Below, piece after piece: positions 37,222 to 47,240 of a stretch of 64,000 nucleotides of DNA (its first letter is position 1; every line of letters begins with the position of its first letter). The stretch is from assembly GCA_030544235.1 (NCBI GenBank), contig CM060465.1, forward strand, positions 32,034,988 through 32,098,987. Reading direction: 5' to 3'. This DNA is from Lepturacanthus savala. Its lineage: Eukaryota; Chordata; Actinopteri; Scombriformes; Trichiuridae. The translations under genes and the position numbers were made by a program. The notes under the pieces were generated by a model. That model was not told the DNA's origin. It was given only the letters and a program-made list of their open reading frames with translations, and did not search any database.

Positions 37222-40200
37222 AAATAAAATCACCAGTGTTAATATAACACTTAAAGAGTTAATTACATTAACACTACTAGTGTTAACTAGTTCCCTAATT
37301 AACTCTTTAATTTATTTTAACACTGGTGATTTTACTGTGTAGTAATATATTTAAGTAATATACTGTTACTGCCACATGAATAGTTTGGATTAGACATCTC
37401 CTGATTCTTTAAGGTGCTACAGTGCTGCACTCACATACATATACTCATATATATATATACTCACACAAAATACAAATTTGTGATTGATAAAATTCTTAAT
37501 GATTGATTGATTAATCATGGCCGTCTCTATTTCATAGTCTGTCTAAGCTGTATGATCAAACTGTTTAATACGATAAACCCATGTTATGTAAGCATCACTA
37601 TCAGTGATGTGTTTGTATGGTTGATGCATTCAAAAGTCATTCACCCACCAGGAAATATCAACATTGAGTCTAGAGTCATGTCATAATGTTAATTATGTCC
37701 ATAAACTAAGACTGCAGCTTGTAATGTGATGTTTGAGTCTGATTGTGTTTTACAGCAGGGAGACTGCAGTTCCTCTTCCACTGGTCAGACTTCTGATTGC
37801 ACTGGTGAGATGAGACGTAGACGAGACGTCTCATTATAATGTTTACATTAAGGAGTTTGTGGTCGTGTACAGTGACTGAACAATAATTCTTAAAGCTAAA
37901 GATGGAAACTTTAGAGAAATGTATTTATATCTGCTGCCTTAATGAAATTCATATTTCATAAAACCTCAGTTTTATTTAGGGCTGCATGATGATCTCTGCA
38001 CAGCATCATAGCAGATAAAGGCTCTATTTAATAATCAGTTTAGATCCTGACATCTAGTCATGTACAACACTGCTGTCATTGTCAGCAGCAGAGTGTGTTT
38101 AGTTTTAGTTCTGTCAAGTAGGAGTCATTTTATGCTTGCAGGAAAATTTCAAAAGTCATGTTATATTGATTTCTATGTAACTACAGGTGTTGTTTGCACA
38201 CGTTGACCCTGAAACCTTTTTCTCTTCTGTAATTTAGATCCGGTTGCTGATGTGGAGGATGACTTTCATGTTACACAGACGACAGAGGTAAGGTATGTTA
38301 TCTTCTTGGGTTCTTAAAATCGATAGTGGAAATCAAAATATAACAAAATCTAAGAAAGCATAAATCTCCGAAAAACAATGACTTAACAATAATGACCATT
38401 TTAAAATTTAGTTTTCTGTGTTTTGCAGGTTCAAAGTCGTTACTTAAATCGCCTTCAGAAACTCAAAGCACATCACGATGTGTGTGAGAGGCGCTATGAA
38501 AAGGCAGAAACAAAAAGATTAAACGATGAGAGCGAGAGAACCTTGTTTCTCCACCATAGCCTGAACACAGCGGTTAGTTGAATGACACCCTTTTATAATG
38601 TCCTTTAGAGTGACCAACAAAAGCACATGACAGGGATATTCATATACATACATATACATTCATGTCTTCACTGGGGATGGGAATTGATACGATTTTTACG
38701 ATTCTGATTCCTTATCGATACTGCTTAACGATTCGATTCTCTTATCAATTCGAATTTATCTTATAAGGTATTTATCTTATCGATGCTAATGTTTTACAAA
38801 TGAGCACATAGTCAGTGGGATAGCTATGTACCAGAGTTGCCTTTCATAACCATAGAGGTGATAGCTTGGATACTGCAGCTGGGTTGAGATGTATCACTCC
38901 GAAGCGTCAAAAAACAAAAAACACCACCCTGGAACGTTATTGCATGTTGTGTTTGCAAATGTTTCTGCATATTTGTTGTGTTTCCTCCCGACGCTGTTAT
39001 GTTCATTTTACAATGACTGCAAGTCACCTTGTTGTCATCTGTTTTTATAAAGTGAAGCCAAACTTTGGAGCATTTGAATCTGGTGGGCGCCATTGTTTGA
39101 CGTGCTAAACCGGCGTGACATCATCATGTAATTATTCGTGTTTGCTGTAATCGAGCATGCATAACTTGAGTAAATTACGTGATGTAGATTCGTGCTGATT
39201 GGAATCGATGAGAGAATCGTTTGATAAACTGATTCCATGGAACTGATAAACACGGAACTGGTTCTCAATTCCCATCCCTAGTCTTCACTTGCAGTGAAAC
39301 TCTTTGAAAGTCATCTTTGTGTCTTCTTTCAACATGACAAAGGGTCAGTTATGCCACACAGCAGAGGACCTGCATTTAACTCAAGCTGCTGCACTCAGTA
39401 TGGAACATGGTACAAGCATTTATACCCATTATGGACCACGCTGTTTAAATATGAATATTAAACTGTAGTATGATGTACAGTGAGGAACTATTAAAGATAT
39501 CAAGACACGTAGGGCTGCTCAATTAAGGCAAAAATCATAATTATTTTAATCAATATTGAGATCTCGATTATTTAACGACTACTCTTTGACTTTGGAAACG
39601 CTGCAATTATTGAACAGATACTGATCAAACTTGCAAATTAAGTAGATTCTAGCTGGTTGGAATCAATAAGAATCATTAGATAAACTGCCAAACGATTCCA
39701 TGGAACCGGTTCTCTACAGGAACTGGTTCTCGATTCCCATCCCTACTCACGGTTCCATGTCTCCATTATACTTGCATAGCAAAAAGCCACCTCTTTCTTC
39801 CACTAACTTCCATAAACAATCCAATTATACTGATTGTGAACAGAAGTTGTAACTACTTGAATAGGCATCAAATATAACATTTCATCAGTTGCTGTCATAG
39901 TGAGGCTCAGATCTTGTTGAGCTATACAATTGATGAAGTTTATCTATTGTTCCACAAGTTAGCCTGCAGACTTTAGGTTTTCGCCTAATTTACATTATTA
40001 ATACAAATGTGTAATTAATCTTTGTAATATTTTCAAAATGCTTCTGTTCAAATTTTACAAATTTCCCTTTACAATTTTATAGGAGGAGGACCAAAAAGAG
40101 GTTCCACGCTTGACCAGAACAGACAGTGTATTTGTAAGTAAAGCTCACGTGTTGTACATGCTTATTGTTGGGTCTAAGTGGCAATCAACTGTTATTTACA

Positions 40201-43200
40201 TAAGCCCTGAATAATCAGCTAAATGGATTAATCTGTTATGTACATTTTTGGAGCAGATAATTGGATTATGATGTTGATCAATTTGTTTAATTTGAAATGT
40301 TTTTGACTTTTTACATAGACACAAGCCAACATAGACAGTCGCATAAACACATACAAGAGAATCACACCACAAGCTCCAACACTAGTTTTTAATGAAAAAT
40401 AGCAGAGATAAGATATAATTTATCGTATCAATAAAAAGAAAAAAATTTTTGGCGGTTCATGGAAAGACTGAGGAGTGAGTGTTCAACTTATAGAGACAAG
40501 CTTGGTACCTCTGTGTAGATCAGAGTGTGAGCTTTCTAACGACTTCCTGTTTACTGACGGAGAATACTGTGTTGGAGAAATATGATCACTGAAATACAGA
40601 AAGTTACTGATTCATGTTTTCACTATGTGCTCATATTATTGCTTAGCGTTGCAATTATGTTTTGTTAAGCTAATAATGGTTGATATAAACTTGTAGCTGA
40701 GTTTCTTGTCAACATTTTGGTGTGTTACGTGAACATATTGGTGCTTGCTAGTCGGCGTAACGAGAAGTATAAATTATTTATAAATGACAGCCCCCGCCGG
40801 CGGGGGCCCTTAGGGGGGAACAGGTTAATGTCAAAAATTTAATGTAATTGATGTGCTATATCTTTCCAGTATTTGTCAATATATCTACATGTCCAGATAC
40901 AATGAATAAAACTCCCGACCTCAACACTTTGTGCACAATTCTGATTTACTATTATCTAGTTTGTGTCTAACATTGATCACTTTTGATTCTAATATGATTG
41001 AAATCTCTCTGTTCTATTGTAGCTGACCAAAGAAAAGCTTGGGTACCACTCGGATTGCTCACTTTCCACTCGCAGCAGTGAAGAAGAGTATGTCCCGGCA
41101 TCATCAGAGACCAGTTCATATGAATCAGAAGAACAAAAGAAAAAAAGACCAAACATAACCAGACACATCGATGAACCAAGAGTCAAAACTAAGAAACAAT
41201 ACAGAAGTGACAATTGCCAGTTCTGGTGAAGGAGAGGATCCAGGTGACTCAAGAAACAAAAAAAAGAGAAGACAAAAAAAAAAGAGTAAGAAGAAAAGCA
41301 CCATTTCTCCACTAGAAAGTGAACCAGACGACTCTGGATCAATCACAAGAAAAAAAATAAAGACTTACACAAAACTGAAAAAATCTGCTGACTCTGTCTC
41401 AGTTGACAAGACTGAGTCTCTGGTTGTATCTTATGTTCCAAAATTAAGTGGCTCCAAGAAATACCACCAGAAGAGAAATTTCTGTATTTACTGTGGGGAA
41501 CCACAATTAAAAATTGCACGCCACCTGGAACGTAGACATAAGGATAAAAGGGAAGTTGCTAGTGCAGTGATGCTTCCAAAGAACTCTAAAGAAAGGCGAA
41601 ATGTGCTGAATCTCCTTCGCAAGCAAGGAAATCGGGAACACAACATTGACGTGCTGACAAAGGGAGAAGGGACACTGGTACCTTGTAAACAACAAAGTCA
41701 TGACAAAAGCAGTCCAAAGGACTATCAGCACTGCTTTGCATGCTTTGGGTACTTCAAGCGCAAGTCTCTGTGGAAGTACGCCAAACGGTGCTCACTTGCT
41801 CAAAACGTTCGCCGAACACTACCTGGAAAAACAAGAATACAGTCACTCTGTGCTGCTGCTCAACCTGCACCTAAAGATGTGAACATGAAGGTATGGGCCC
41901 TGGTGAATGGCATGACTCAAGATGAAATTGCAGATGCAGTAAAAGAAGACACATATATAATGAAGGTTGGAGAGAAGATGTACAACCGGCAACGTGAAAC
42001 TGCCTCTCAACATGACAATGTTCGTCAAATTATGCGAGGTCTGGGGAGGCTCTTGATCCTAGGAAGGACGGTGACCCCTCTAAAAAGCATGGAGGATTAT
42101 ATTAATCCACAACACTTTCACCATGTGATTCGAGCTGTTAAAGAAGTGGCTGGATTTGATGAAAAGACTAACAAGTTTGAGAAACCCACCCTCGCCACAA
42201 AGCTAGGGCAAAGCATCCAGAGAGTTGCAGACATCATGGAGGCTGAAGCTCTTTCATCCCAGAATAATAAAAAGAAGCAGGTTGTCCAAGAGTTTAGACG
42301 CATGTACAGCCTCATGTGGAATGAGATGATCTCTTCTGCTGCATATCGTACACTTGAGGAGAAAAAATGGAACAAACCCAAGCTCATTCCATTAGCAGAG
42401 GATGTAAAAAAAATGCACATGTACATGACTGACCAGCATAACCAATATTACAGGCAGTTGATGGATGAGAAAAACTCAAAGAATTGGAGCAATCTTGCCA
42501 AAGTCATATTGGCACAGATAATTCTTTTCAACCGGAGGCGAGAAGGTGAGGTTTCTAAGATGCGTTTAGCAGCATTTATCACCAGGGACAACTCCCCACT
42601 TAATGAAGACATTGGTGAAGCACTGACGGCATTGGAGAAAAAGCTCTGCCAGCATTTTGAACGTGTGGAAATTCGAGGGAAGCATGGCAGGAAGGTGCCT
42701 ATCATCCTTACTCCAGCAATGGTGCAATCTCTGGAGCTACTTGTGGAAGAGAGAAGCTCATGTGGAGTAGGTGAGAACATCTACTTATTTGCAAGACCAG
42801 GCTTCGAAACAAGGCTTAGGGGGTCTGACTGCATCCGTGAGTTGGCTAAAAACTGTGGGGCCGAAAAACCTGAAGCTCTGTCATCGACAAAACTAAGAAA
42901 ACAAATAGCCACTTTGTCAAGAGTACTCAATCTAAATGACACCGAACAAGATCTTTTGGCAGACTTCCTGGGACACGACATAAGGGTACACAGGAAGTTC
43001 TACCGCCTCCCTGAAGGAACTTTGCAGTTGGCAAAGATTAGTAAGATACTGATGGCCTGTGAACAGGGCAGACTAGCAGAATTCAAAGGGAAAGGTCTTG
43101 ACCAGATCTCAATCGGCCCCAATGGTAAGATATTACTTATAAGGGCAATGTTGACTGTGCACATGTATAATTTTAATGCCCATAATTTTAATTTGATTCA

Positions 43201-45028
43201 ATTTGTCCTTATTTACCATCATGCAGACCAATCTGAAATGATAGAAGAAAGTTCAGAGGAGTCATCTGAATATGAAGATCATCCAGCTGCTCCAGCAGGT
43301 ATGTCTATGCTTCTGACTGGTGTGCTAGATCATAATAACATTACCCATTTTTGTATTAATGCTAACATATTACATTATATTTATATTATAATGCTATATG
43401 CAGTAGTTCTGGATACAGTCAGACTGTATAGATGGCTAGTCATGCCACAAACACAAGTTTGTTTCCTGTGAATGTTTTCCAGGAGAGGAACCTGTGACAC
43501 GACCTAAGAAAAGCACTTCAAAGCGGCACCTTGGACAGAAGCGAGGCTCAGGAGGTAAGAATGTGTTGTTGTCCTGTGTCCTATTTTCACATGTATGTTA
43601 AATTATTCTTGTAGCTGTGTTTGGTCAGAGCATCTATACACAGTAACTCTGGACATTTGTACACATTACCCAACATGTAGAGGCTCATTCTTGTCCTGTT
43701 TGAGTTGATTGTCTATGAATGTTTTCTAGGAGGAACTTCAGTGACTCAACACCAGCAGCAGCCTATAGAAGAGCAAAGCTCAGGAGGTGAGTGTGACACA
43801 TGGCTCTTTCTTTTCCACCATGATGTACATTTATGTCAGCAGCAGTTTCTATACACTAAGTAAGAGAGAAATCAAAGTCTGATTAACCCTTTTCATACCA
43901 GATAGCTAGTCTTTTCAGTCTCTTCTGTGTATGTAAGATATTTATCACAATATCTTTGCTTCACAGGCGGTGTAAAATAAAAAAAAATCCTCTAGATTGT
44001 TTTTATAGGACAAAATCTATATTCCAGCACTGAGGGATATTTATGTGAGAACTCAGAATTAACAAACTAGAGTTGACTGAACTAAGAACTGATTGAAGTA
44101 GTGTTGTCCAGTTGTCTGAATGTAGTATTTATATTACTAGTTACTGCTGTTTTATGTGTGTTGTGAAGAATTCTGCAGAATCTGTGGCAGTAGGCTGGTC
44201 CTGCCAGAAATATAATTTTGTTTCCTGTGAATGTTTTCCAGGAGAGGAACCTGTGACTCTACAGCAGCTTCGACAGAAGCGAAGTTTGGGAGGTAAAAAT
44301 GTGGCATCGTTATGTATTTATGTAAAACTCAGAACACATGTTTATGGTGTTATGTACTTAACAAAAAAAGGTGGAATAACTGAAAACATGAAATGAAAAC
44401 CATTTCAGGTCATCACCTGGTGATGATTCATTTTTACCGGTTTTCACTTCATAGTTGTGTCTTATCAGGGTTAATTAATGGAATTTCTTGCTTTATCAAT
44501 CAGATCAAAGGCTGGATATTTAGAAGAAGTTAGAATATAAACATGTTTTCAGTTATTTCACCTTTTTTTGTTACATAACACCATAAACATGTGTTCATTC
44601 ATAGTTTTGATGCCTTCAGTGAGAATCTACAATGGAAATAATCATGAAAATAAAGAAAACACATTGATGAGAAGGTGTGTTTAAACTTTAGACCTGGACT
44701 GTACACAACAAGCACATATACCTGTGTCAGACTGGCTTCCCCTCTCCTGTTCATGTGACAGATTTCAGCATATATTAAATTTCCTGTGTAATAATGTTCT
44801 TTACAATCTCTTTTCCAAGGTGCTAAAAAGGAAAAACAGAAGTGGTCAACAGAGGAGGTGAAAGCAGTTGAAAAGACTCTGATGGCTTTCATTCGTATTG
44901 GCAAGACCCCTGGAAAAGAAGACTGTGAGAGGTGCATCGCTGCTTCACCTGAAGCCCTCGCTCACAGGGACTGGAGAGGGGTGAAGTTCTATGTTTACAA
45001 CAGAATTGTTTCAGATCAGAAGCTGTAG
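36721..45028 (+). CDS. Multi-exon zinc-finger / tyrosine-recombinase-like gene (11 exons, one frame break)
   Basis: Proposed exons are 36721-36780, 37756-37804, 38238-38287, 38429-38572, 40083-40133, 41023-43124, 43227-43298, 43483-43554, 43730-43786, 44242-44292 and 44820-45028. All ten introns start GT and end AG, and phases join correctly at every junction. The product is about 970 residues: an acidic/charged N-terminus, two Cys/His zinc motifs, a tyrosine-recombinase-like domain with Arg, Arg, His and Tyr at the expected places, a short repeated linker and a C-terminal Trp module. From family knowledge this resembles Crypton/DIRS-class recombinase relatives present as intron-bearing genes in fish; the biological role is unknown and nuclear DNA binding is inferred. 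The exon lengths sum to one base too many: exon 6 must change frame between 41159 and 41226. No AATAAA was found soon after the stop; ATTAAA occurs at 45219-45224. Exon 1 and the exact acceptor of exon 2 (37756 or 37759) are the least certain parts. Confidence 0.75.
37142..37219. repeat. (TG)n-(TA)n compound microsatellite
   Basis: About 10 TG units pass directly into about 29 TA units inside intron 1. Confidence 0.95.
37222..37340. mobile_element. Short palindromic MITE in intron 1
   Basis: AAATCACCAGTGTTAA near the left end is mirrored by TTAACACTGGTGATTTTA at the right end, and AGAGTTAATTA is mirrored by TAATTAACTCT inside. The element abuts the (TA)n tract. Fish genomes commonly carry MITEs with this terminal sequence; superfamily assignment is not attempted. 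Confidence 0.6.
37756..37804 (+). CDS. Exon 2 of the recombinase-like gene
   Basis: This 49-nt exon follows a TTTTACAG acceptor and ends before GTGAGA. It encodes a short Ser/Thr-rich stretch (QGDCSSSSTGQTSDCT) and ends in phase 1, which matches exon 3. A tandem AGCAG at the acceptor allows a one-codon shorter form starting at 37759. Confidence 0.55.
38238..38287 (+). CDS. Exon 3 of the recombinase-like gene
   Basis: This 50-nt exon lies between TAATTTAG and GTAAGG and takes the phase-1 codon from exon 2. It encodes an acidic peptide (DPVADVEDDFHVTQTTE) and ends in phase 0. Confidence 0.55.
38429..38572 (+). CDS. Exon 4 of the recombinase-like gene
   Basis: This 144-nt exon sits after TTTTGCAG and before GTTAGT, phase 0 at both ends. 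It encodes 48 residues rich in Lys, Arg and Glu (VQSRYLNRLQKLKAHHDVC...), plausibly an alpha-helical or coiled-coil segment. Intron 4 (38573-40082) carries the hAT insertion described separately. Confidence 0.6.
38672..39280 (-). mobile_element. Non-autonomous hAT element with 8-bp target duplication (intron 4)
   Basis: The element is 609 bp and is flanked on both sides by a perfect 8-bp direct repeat, GTCTTCAC (38664-38671 and 39281-39288), the target-site length of hAT transposons. Its ends are inverted repeats: TGGGGATGGGAATTGA at the left, and the complement of TCAATTCCCATCCCTA at the right. On the minus strand it encodes the BED-finger remnant listed separately. It sits antisense inside intron 4 of the recombinase-like gene. 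Confidence 0.85.
38824..39093 (-). pseudogene. BED zinc-finger remnant of a hAT transposase
   Basis: The minus-strand frame of 89 codons starts MAPTRFKCSKVWLHF. Its first 50 residues carry a BED-type finger: aromatic residues W12 and F15, then C25, C28, H45 and H50. After His50 the sequence stops resembling a transposase, so the DDE-like catalytic part is missing and the copy cannot be autonomous. It lies inside the hAT element at 38672-39280. Confidence 0.75.
39640..39746. mobile_element. Second, truncated hAT end related to the 38672-39280 element
   Basis: This stretch repeats the right end of the upstream hAT copy: the same GATTCCATGGAAC block, then CTGGTTCTCGATTCCCATCC at the end. No matching left end was found, so it is a fragment. 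Confidence 0.55.
40083..40133 (+). CDS. Exon 5 of the recombinase-like gene
   Basis: This 51-nt exon lies between TTTTATAG and GTAAGT, phase 0 at both ends, and encodes EEDQKEVPRLTRTDSVF. It joins in frame to the open start of exon 6 (LTKEKLGYHSD...). Confidence 0.55.
41023..43124 (+). CDS. Exon 6: zinc fingers plus tyrosine-recombinase-like domain (net frameshift near its 5' end)
   Basis: This is the main coding exon. Its first part reads in the frame of 41023 (acidic, Ser/Glu-rich, then Lys-rich) and stops at 41227-41229. The long frame begins with the ATG at 41171; residue numbers below count from that Met. A Lys/Arg-rich nuclear-localisation-like run lies around residues 29-42. A C2H2 finger uses C105, C108, H118 and H123. 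A second motif uses C188, C191 and C207, with Tyr203 where a histidine would be expected by analogy. Residues about 395-625 form the recombinase-like domain: R455-R457 in an RRREGEVSK context, R576 in STKLRK, and H602 and Y611 in GHDIRVHRKFY. This order and spacing fits the R...R...H...Y catalytic set of tyrosine recombinases; whether it is catalytically active is unknown. The exon ends in phase 1 at a GTAAGA donor. The 41171 ATG could be a true internal start. Confidence 0.85.
43227..43298 (+). CDS. Exon 7 of the recombinase-like gene (acidic linker)
   Basis: This 72-nt, phase 1-1 exon follows CATGCAG and precedes GTATGT. It encodes a strongly acidic peptide (DQSEMIEESSEESSEYEDHP...). Intron 6 before it is only 102 bp, a multiple of three with no stop in frame, so the exon 6 reading frame runs straight through it and a retained-intron product is possible. 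Confidence 0.65.
43483..43554 (+). CDS. Exon 8 of the recombinase-like gene (repeated linker exon, copy 1)
   Basis: This 72-nt, phase 1-1 exon follows TGTTTTCCAG and precedes GTAAGA. It encodes GEEPVTRPKKSTSKRHLGQK and a few more residues. It is a near-duplicate of exon 10 and shares its acceptor region with exons 9 and 10. Confidence 0.65.
43730..43786 (+). CDS. Exon 9 of the recombinase-like gene (repeated linker exon, copy 2)
   Basis: This 57-nt, phase 1-1 exon follows TGTTTTCTAG and precedes GTGAGT. It encodes GGTSVTQHQQQPIEEQSSG. Its acceptor context and its Gly-rich start and end match exons 8 and 10, which suggests it is the more diverged member of an exon-duplication series. Confidence 0.55.
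44242..44292 (+). CDS. Exon 10 of the recombinase-like gene (repeated linker exon, copy 3)
   Basis: This 51-nt, phase 1-1 exon follows TGTTTTCCAG and precedes GTAAAA. It encodes GEEPVTLQQLRQKRSLG. The intron sequence and exon start are almost identical to those of exon 8, which is direct evidence of intragenic duplication. Intron 10 (44293-44819) contains a 265-bp MITE. Confidence 0.55.
44332..44596. mobile_element. MITE with about 55-bp terminal inverted repeats in intron 10
   Basis: The left arm (44332-44390) and right arm (44542-44596) are inverted copies of each other over about 55 bp with few differences. Both contain ACATGTTTATGGTGTTATGT or its complement. The internal spacer has no open frame. 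The ends lie between exons 10 and 11 and the splice sites are intact. Confidence 0.75.
44820..45028 (+). CDS. Exon 11: C-terminal Trp module and stop codon
   Basis: The exon follows TTTTCCAAG, takes the phase-1 codon from the preceding exon and ends at TAG (45026-45028). It encodes about 69 residues: AKKEKQKWSTEEVKAVEKTL, then a helix-forming stretch with PGKEDCERC, then DWRGVKFYVYN near the end. The KWSTEEV start resembles the first helix of Myb/SANT modules, but the remainder does not clearly match, so I call it a conserved-looking C-terminal module of this fish family. Recognition is from memory of the family, not from a search. Confidence 0.7.
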
Positions 45029-46721
45029 ACATGGTCTATGTTTACAAAGGTAGGCCTACACCTTCCACACCATGACAGCAGGCCTTCTGTTTCCATAGGA
45101 ACACGTTAGTCACATCGGATATATCTACTGTATCTACTGTATGTTAGCTGTACACATAGTGAGGCTGAAACTGTTCATCTGTTGGAAAAACTAGTTTTGA
45201 TCATTGTTACATGATTTGATTAAAGGATGTTTTAAAGGGCCTTAAAGGTTAAAAGTTAACAGGCCTTTCACTTCTAATTCAATGCAATACAATGCAACAA
45301 CTTCCTGGTTCTTTTCTACTGCAGTGCACCTTTGATATGTTTGTGTATTGTATGTACACAATACATGTATATGTATTGTGTCTGAGAAGGTACTGTCCTG
45401 GCTATGACAGTCTTTATGAAGTCACCTGTTCAACCCTTTGAATAGTGAGGGGTTTTTTTTGCAAATGCTGCTTTTATTTTTGAAAGATTTTTGAAAAATT
45501 ACTTATTTTGAAAGATTTCAAGCCATTTTATGAATATTTGTATGTTTTGCTCTTAAAATGCACTTTTACCACTTTTTGTGGAATTCAGGTAAAAAAAAGC
45601 TGTGTTACACAAATACAACGATTTTGTTTGTACAAATAGTACATTTAATTTGAAGTTTTTGTACAATGGGATTGTGTTGGAGCTTTTTCCCCACAAGAAT
45701 TGTTTTAAATAAGCAACATTAAATGCTAATGTTCTGGCAGAAGTATCCTTGATTTCATTAAGTCTTTAGTTGACTGTGGTATTTGCTCTCACTTACACAC
45801 GCAGTTGTTTGAAATGTAACAGCTGTAGTCTATAGCACAAGCTCAACATGTATAATTATTGTCTAAATCTTCATCTTCATTAAACATTGTGTTGATTTTA
45901 TATGGACATAAATACAGGGCACAGAGGTGAGATTAAATTATGGGATTTATTGCAGGCTACCAGAGAATGGAGGTGAAGTGGTGAGGAGATGGTGGCTGAG
46001 TATAGCTGGATGGAGGAAGGTGCAGGGACAGCAGGCAGGTTGGAAAGATTCCCAGGACACAAGTATAAAACACACAAAACATTTTCAAAAATGAAATTTT
46101 AAGTGGCCTATGAACAGTCTCTGAGACAATGATCTGATGATGAAGGGGAGTCAAGCAGGGATGGGTATGCTGGAGAAGGTGATGAGCTGCTGGGAGAGGT
46201 GTGTGCAGGTTGAGCTGGAGTGAGAGAGGGAGCACTTCATACCATGCTGTATGCTGTCTGACAAAACATATTTCACATGTTTTACTTTAAACAGTTTGTT
46301 GTTCTGTCAAGACAGAACAGCTCATCATAAGGATGGTATAAATCATAATCATTTATAATTAGTAGTTAGTACTTGTTGCTTTGCAACAAATAAGCTGTTT
46401 TGAGTTGTATCAGAGTATTGACACATCCAGGATATTTAACATTTACTCTGTGTACTTCACTGACTCATTAAAGCCAATGCAGCGGGGTTACTTTAGGGAA
46501 AAAAAAAAAGTTGAGGCGGGCCTAAGAAGTACAGTAAAAAATCTGGTAAATAACTTTTTTTTTTTTTTGTGTGTGTATCTTAAATCTGAGGTGGTAATAT
46601 TAAAATAGATTTTTTTCCAAGTTCAGGGATGTCTTTCTTTTGTTCCTATCAGGTCTAGAAAGGGCGGTCCTGGTAAGGTAGGCATTAATTGGATGGTCTC
46701 AAGAAGGCAACAAATACAAGA
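45029..46721. other. 3' flank of the recombinase-like gene
   Basis: It probably contains the 3' UTR. ATTAAA poly(A)-signal variants occur at 45219, about 45718 and about 45879; AATAAA is not obvious. Beyond about 45.9 kb nothing is recognised. Confidence 0.4.
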
Positions 46722-46830
<109 letters not shown>

Positions 46831-46859
46831 GTATTCCTGCCAGTCCCAGAGCGCTGAAG

Positions 46860-47240
46860 CATTACACTTGGGTACACACTGACCAAGTGCCCAGCAGCCA
46901 ACGCCCTGGAGAACAGACTCGGCAGTGTGTGAGCCCACAGGAAATGTGTGCTAGAGGAAGTCGGACGGAGAGTTTGCACAGGTGTGTGAAGGTTGTGTGT
47001 GTGTGAGTGCGTTTGAGGTCTCGCGGCCGAGGTTGGCCCTTTGAAACGCCCCGCGTTGCGCTCCCGCTCCTTCCATCTTTTGAACGTATCCCGTGCAGAG
47101 GACCGGCGATGTTGAATATAAAGTTACAGAGAAGGAACTCTTTGTGTGTTTTCGGCAGCTGCAGGAGTCTCGGAGCGGTCTGGTTCCTGCCGGATTGTGA
47201 CGTCAAAGCACAAAAATCAAGGTGAAGGTGCAGGGAAAAG
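46860..47240. promoter_or_regulatory. GC-richer unique block after a TG tract (candidate regulatory)
   Basis: It contains CpG clusters (GGTCTCGCGGCCGAGG, GCCCCGCGTTGCGCTCCCG) and a TGACGTCA site (TTGTGACGTCAAAGCA at about 47195). No plausible gene on either strand. Confidence 0.3.

Noticed and set aside
39343..39409. Possible extra exon in intron 4 (GQLCHTAEDLHLTQAAALSM...)
   Set aside because: It looks protein-like and has a GT after it, but the acceptor is weak and its 67-nt length would shift exons 5 and 6 into frames with early stops.
41843..42981. Minus-strand frames of 60-110 codons inside exon 6
   Set aside because: They are antisense shadows of the recombinase-like coding sequence.
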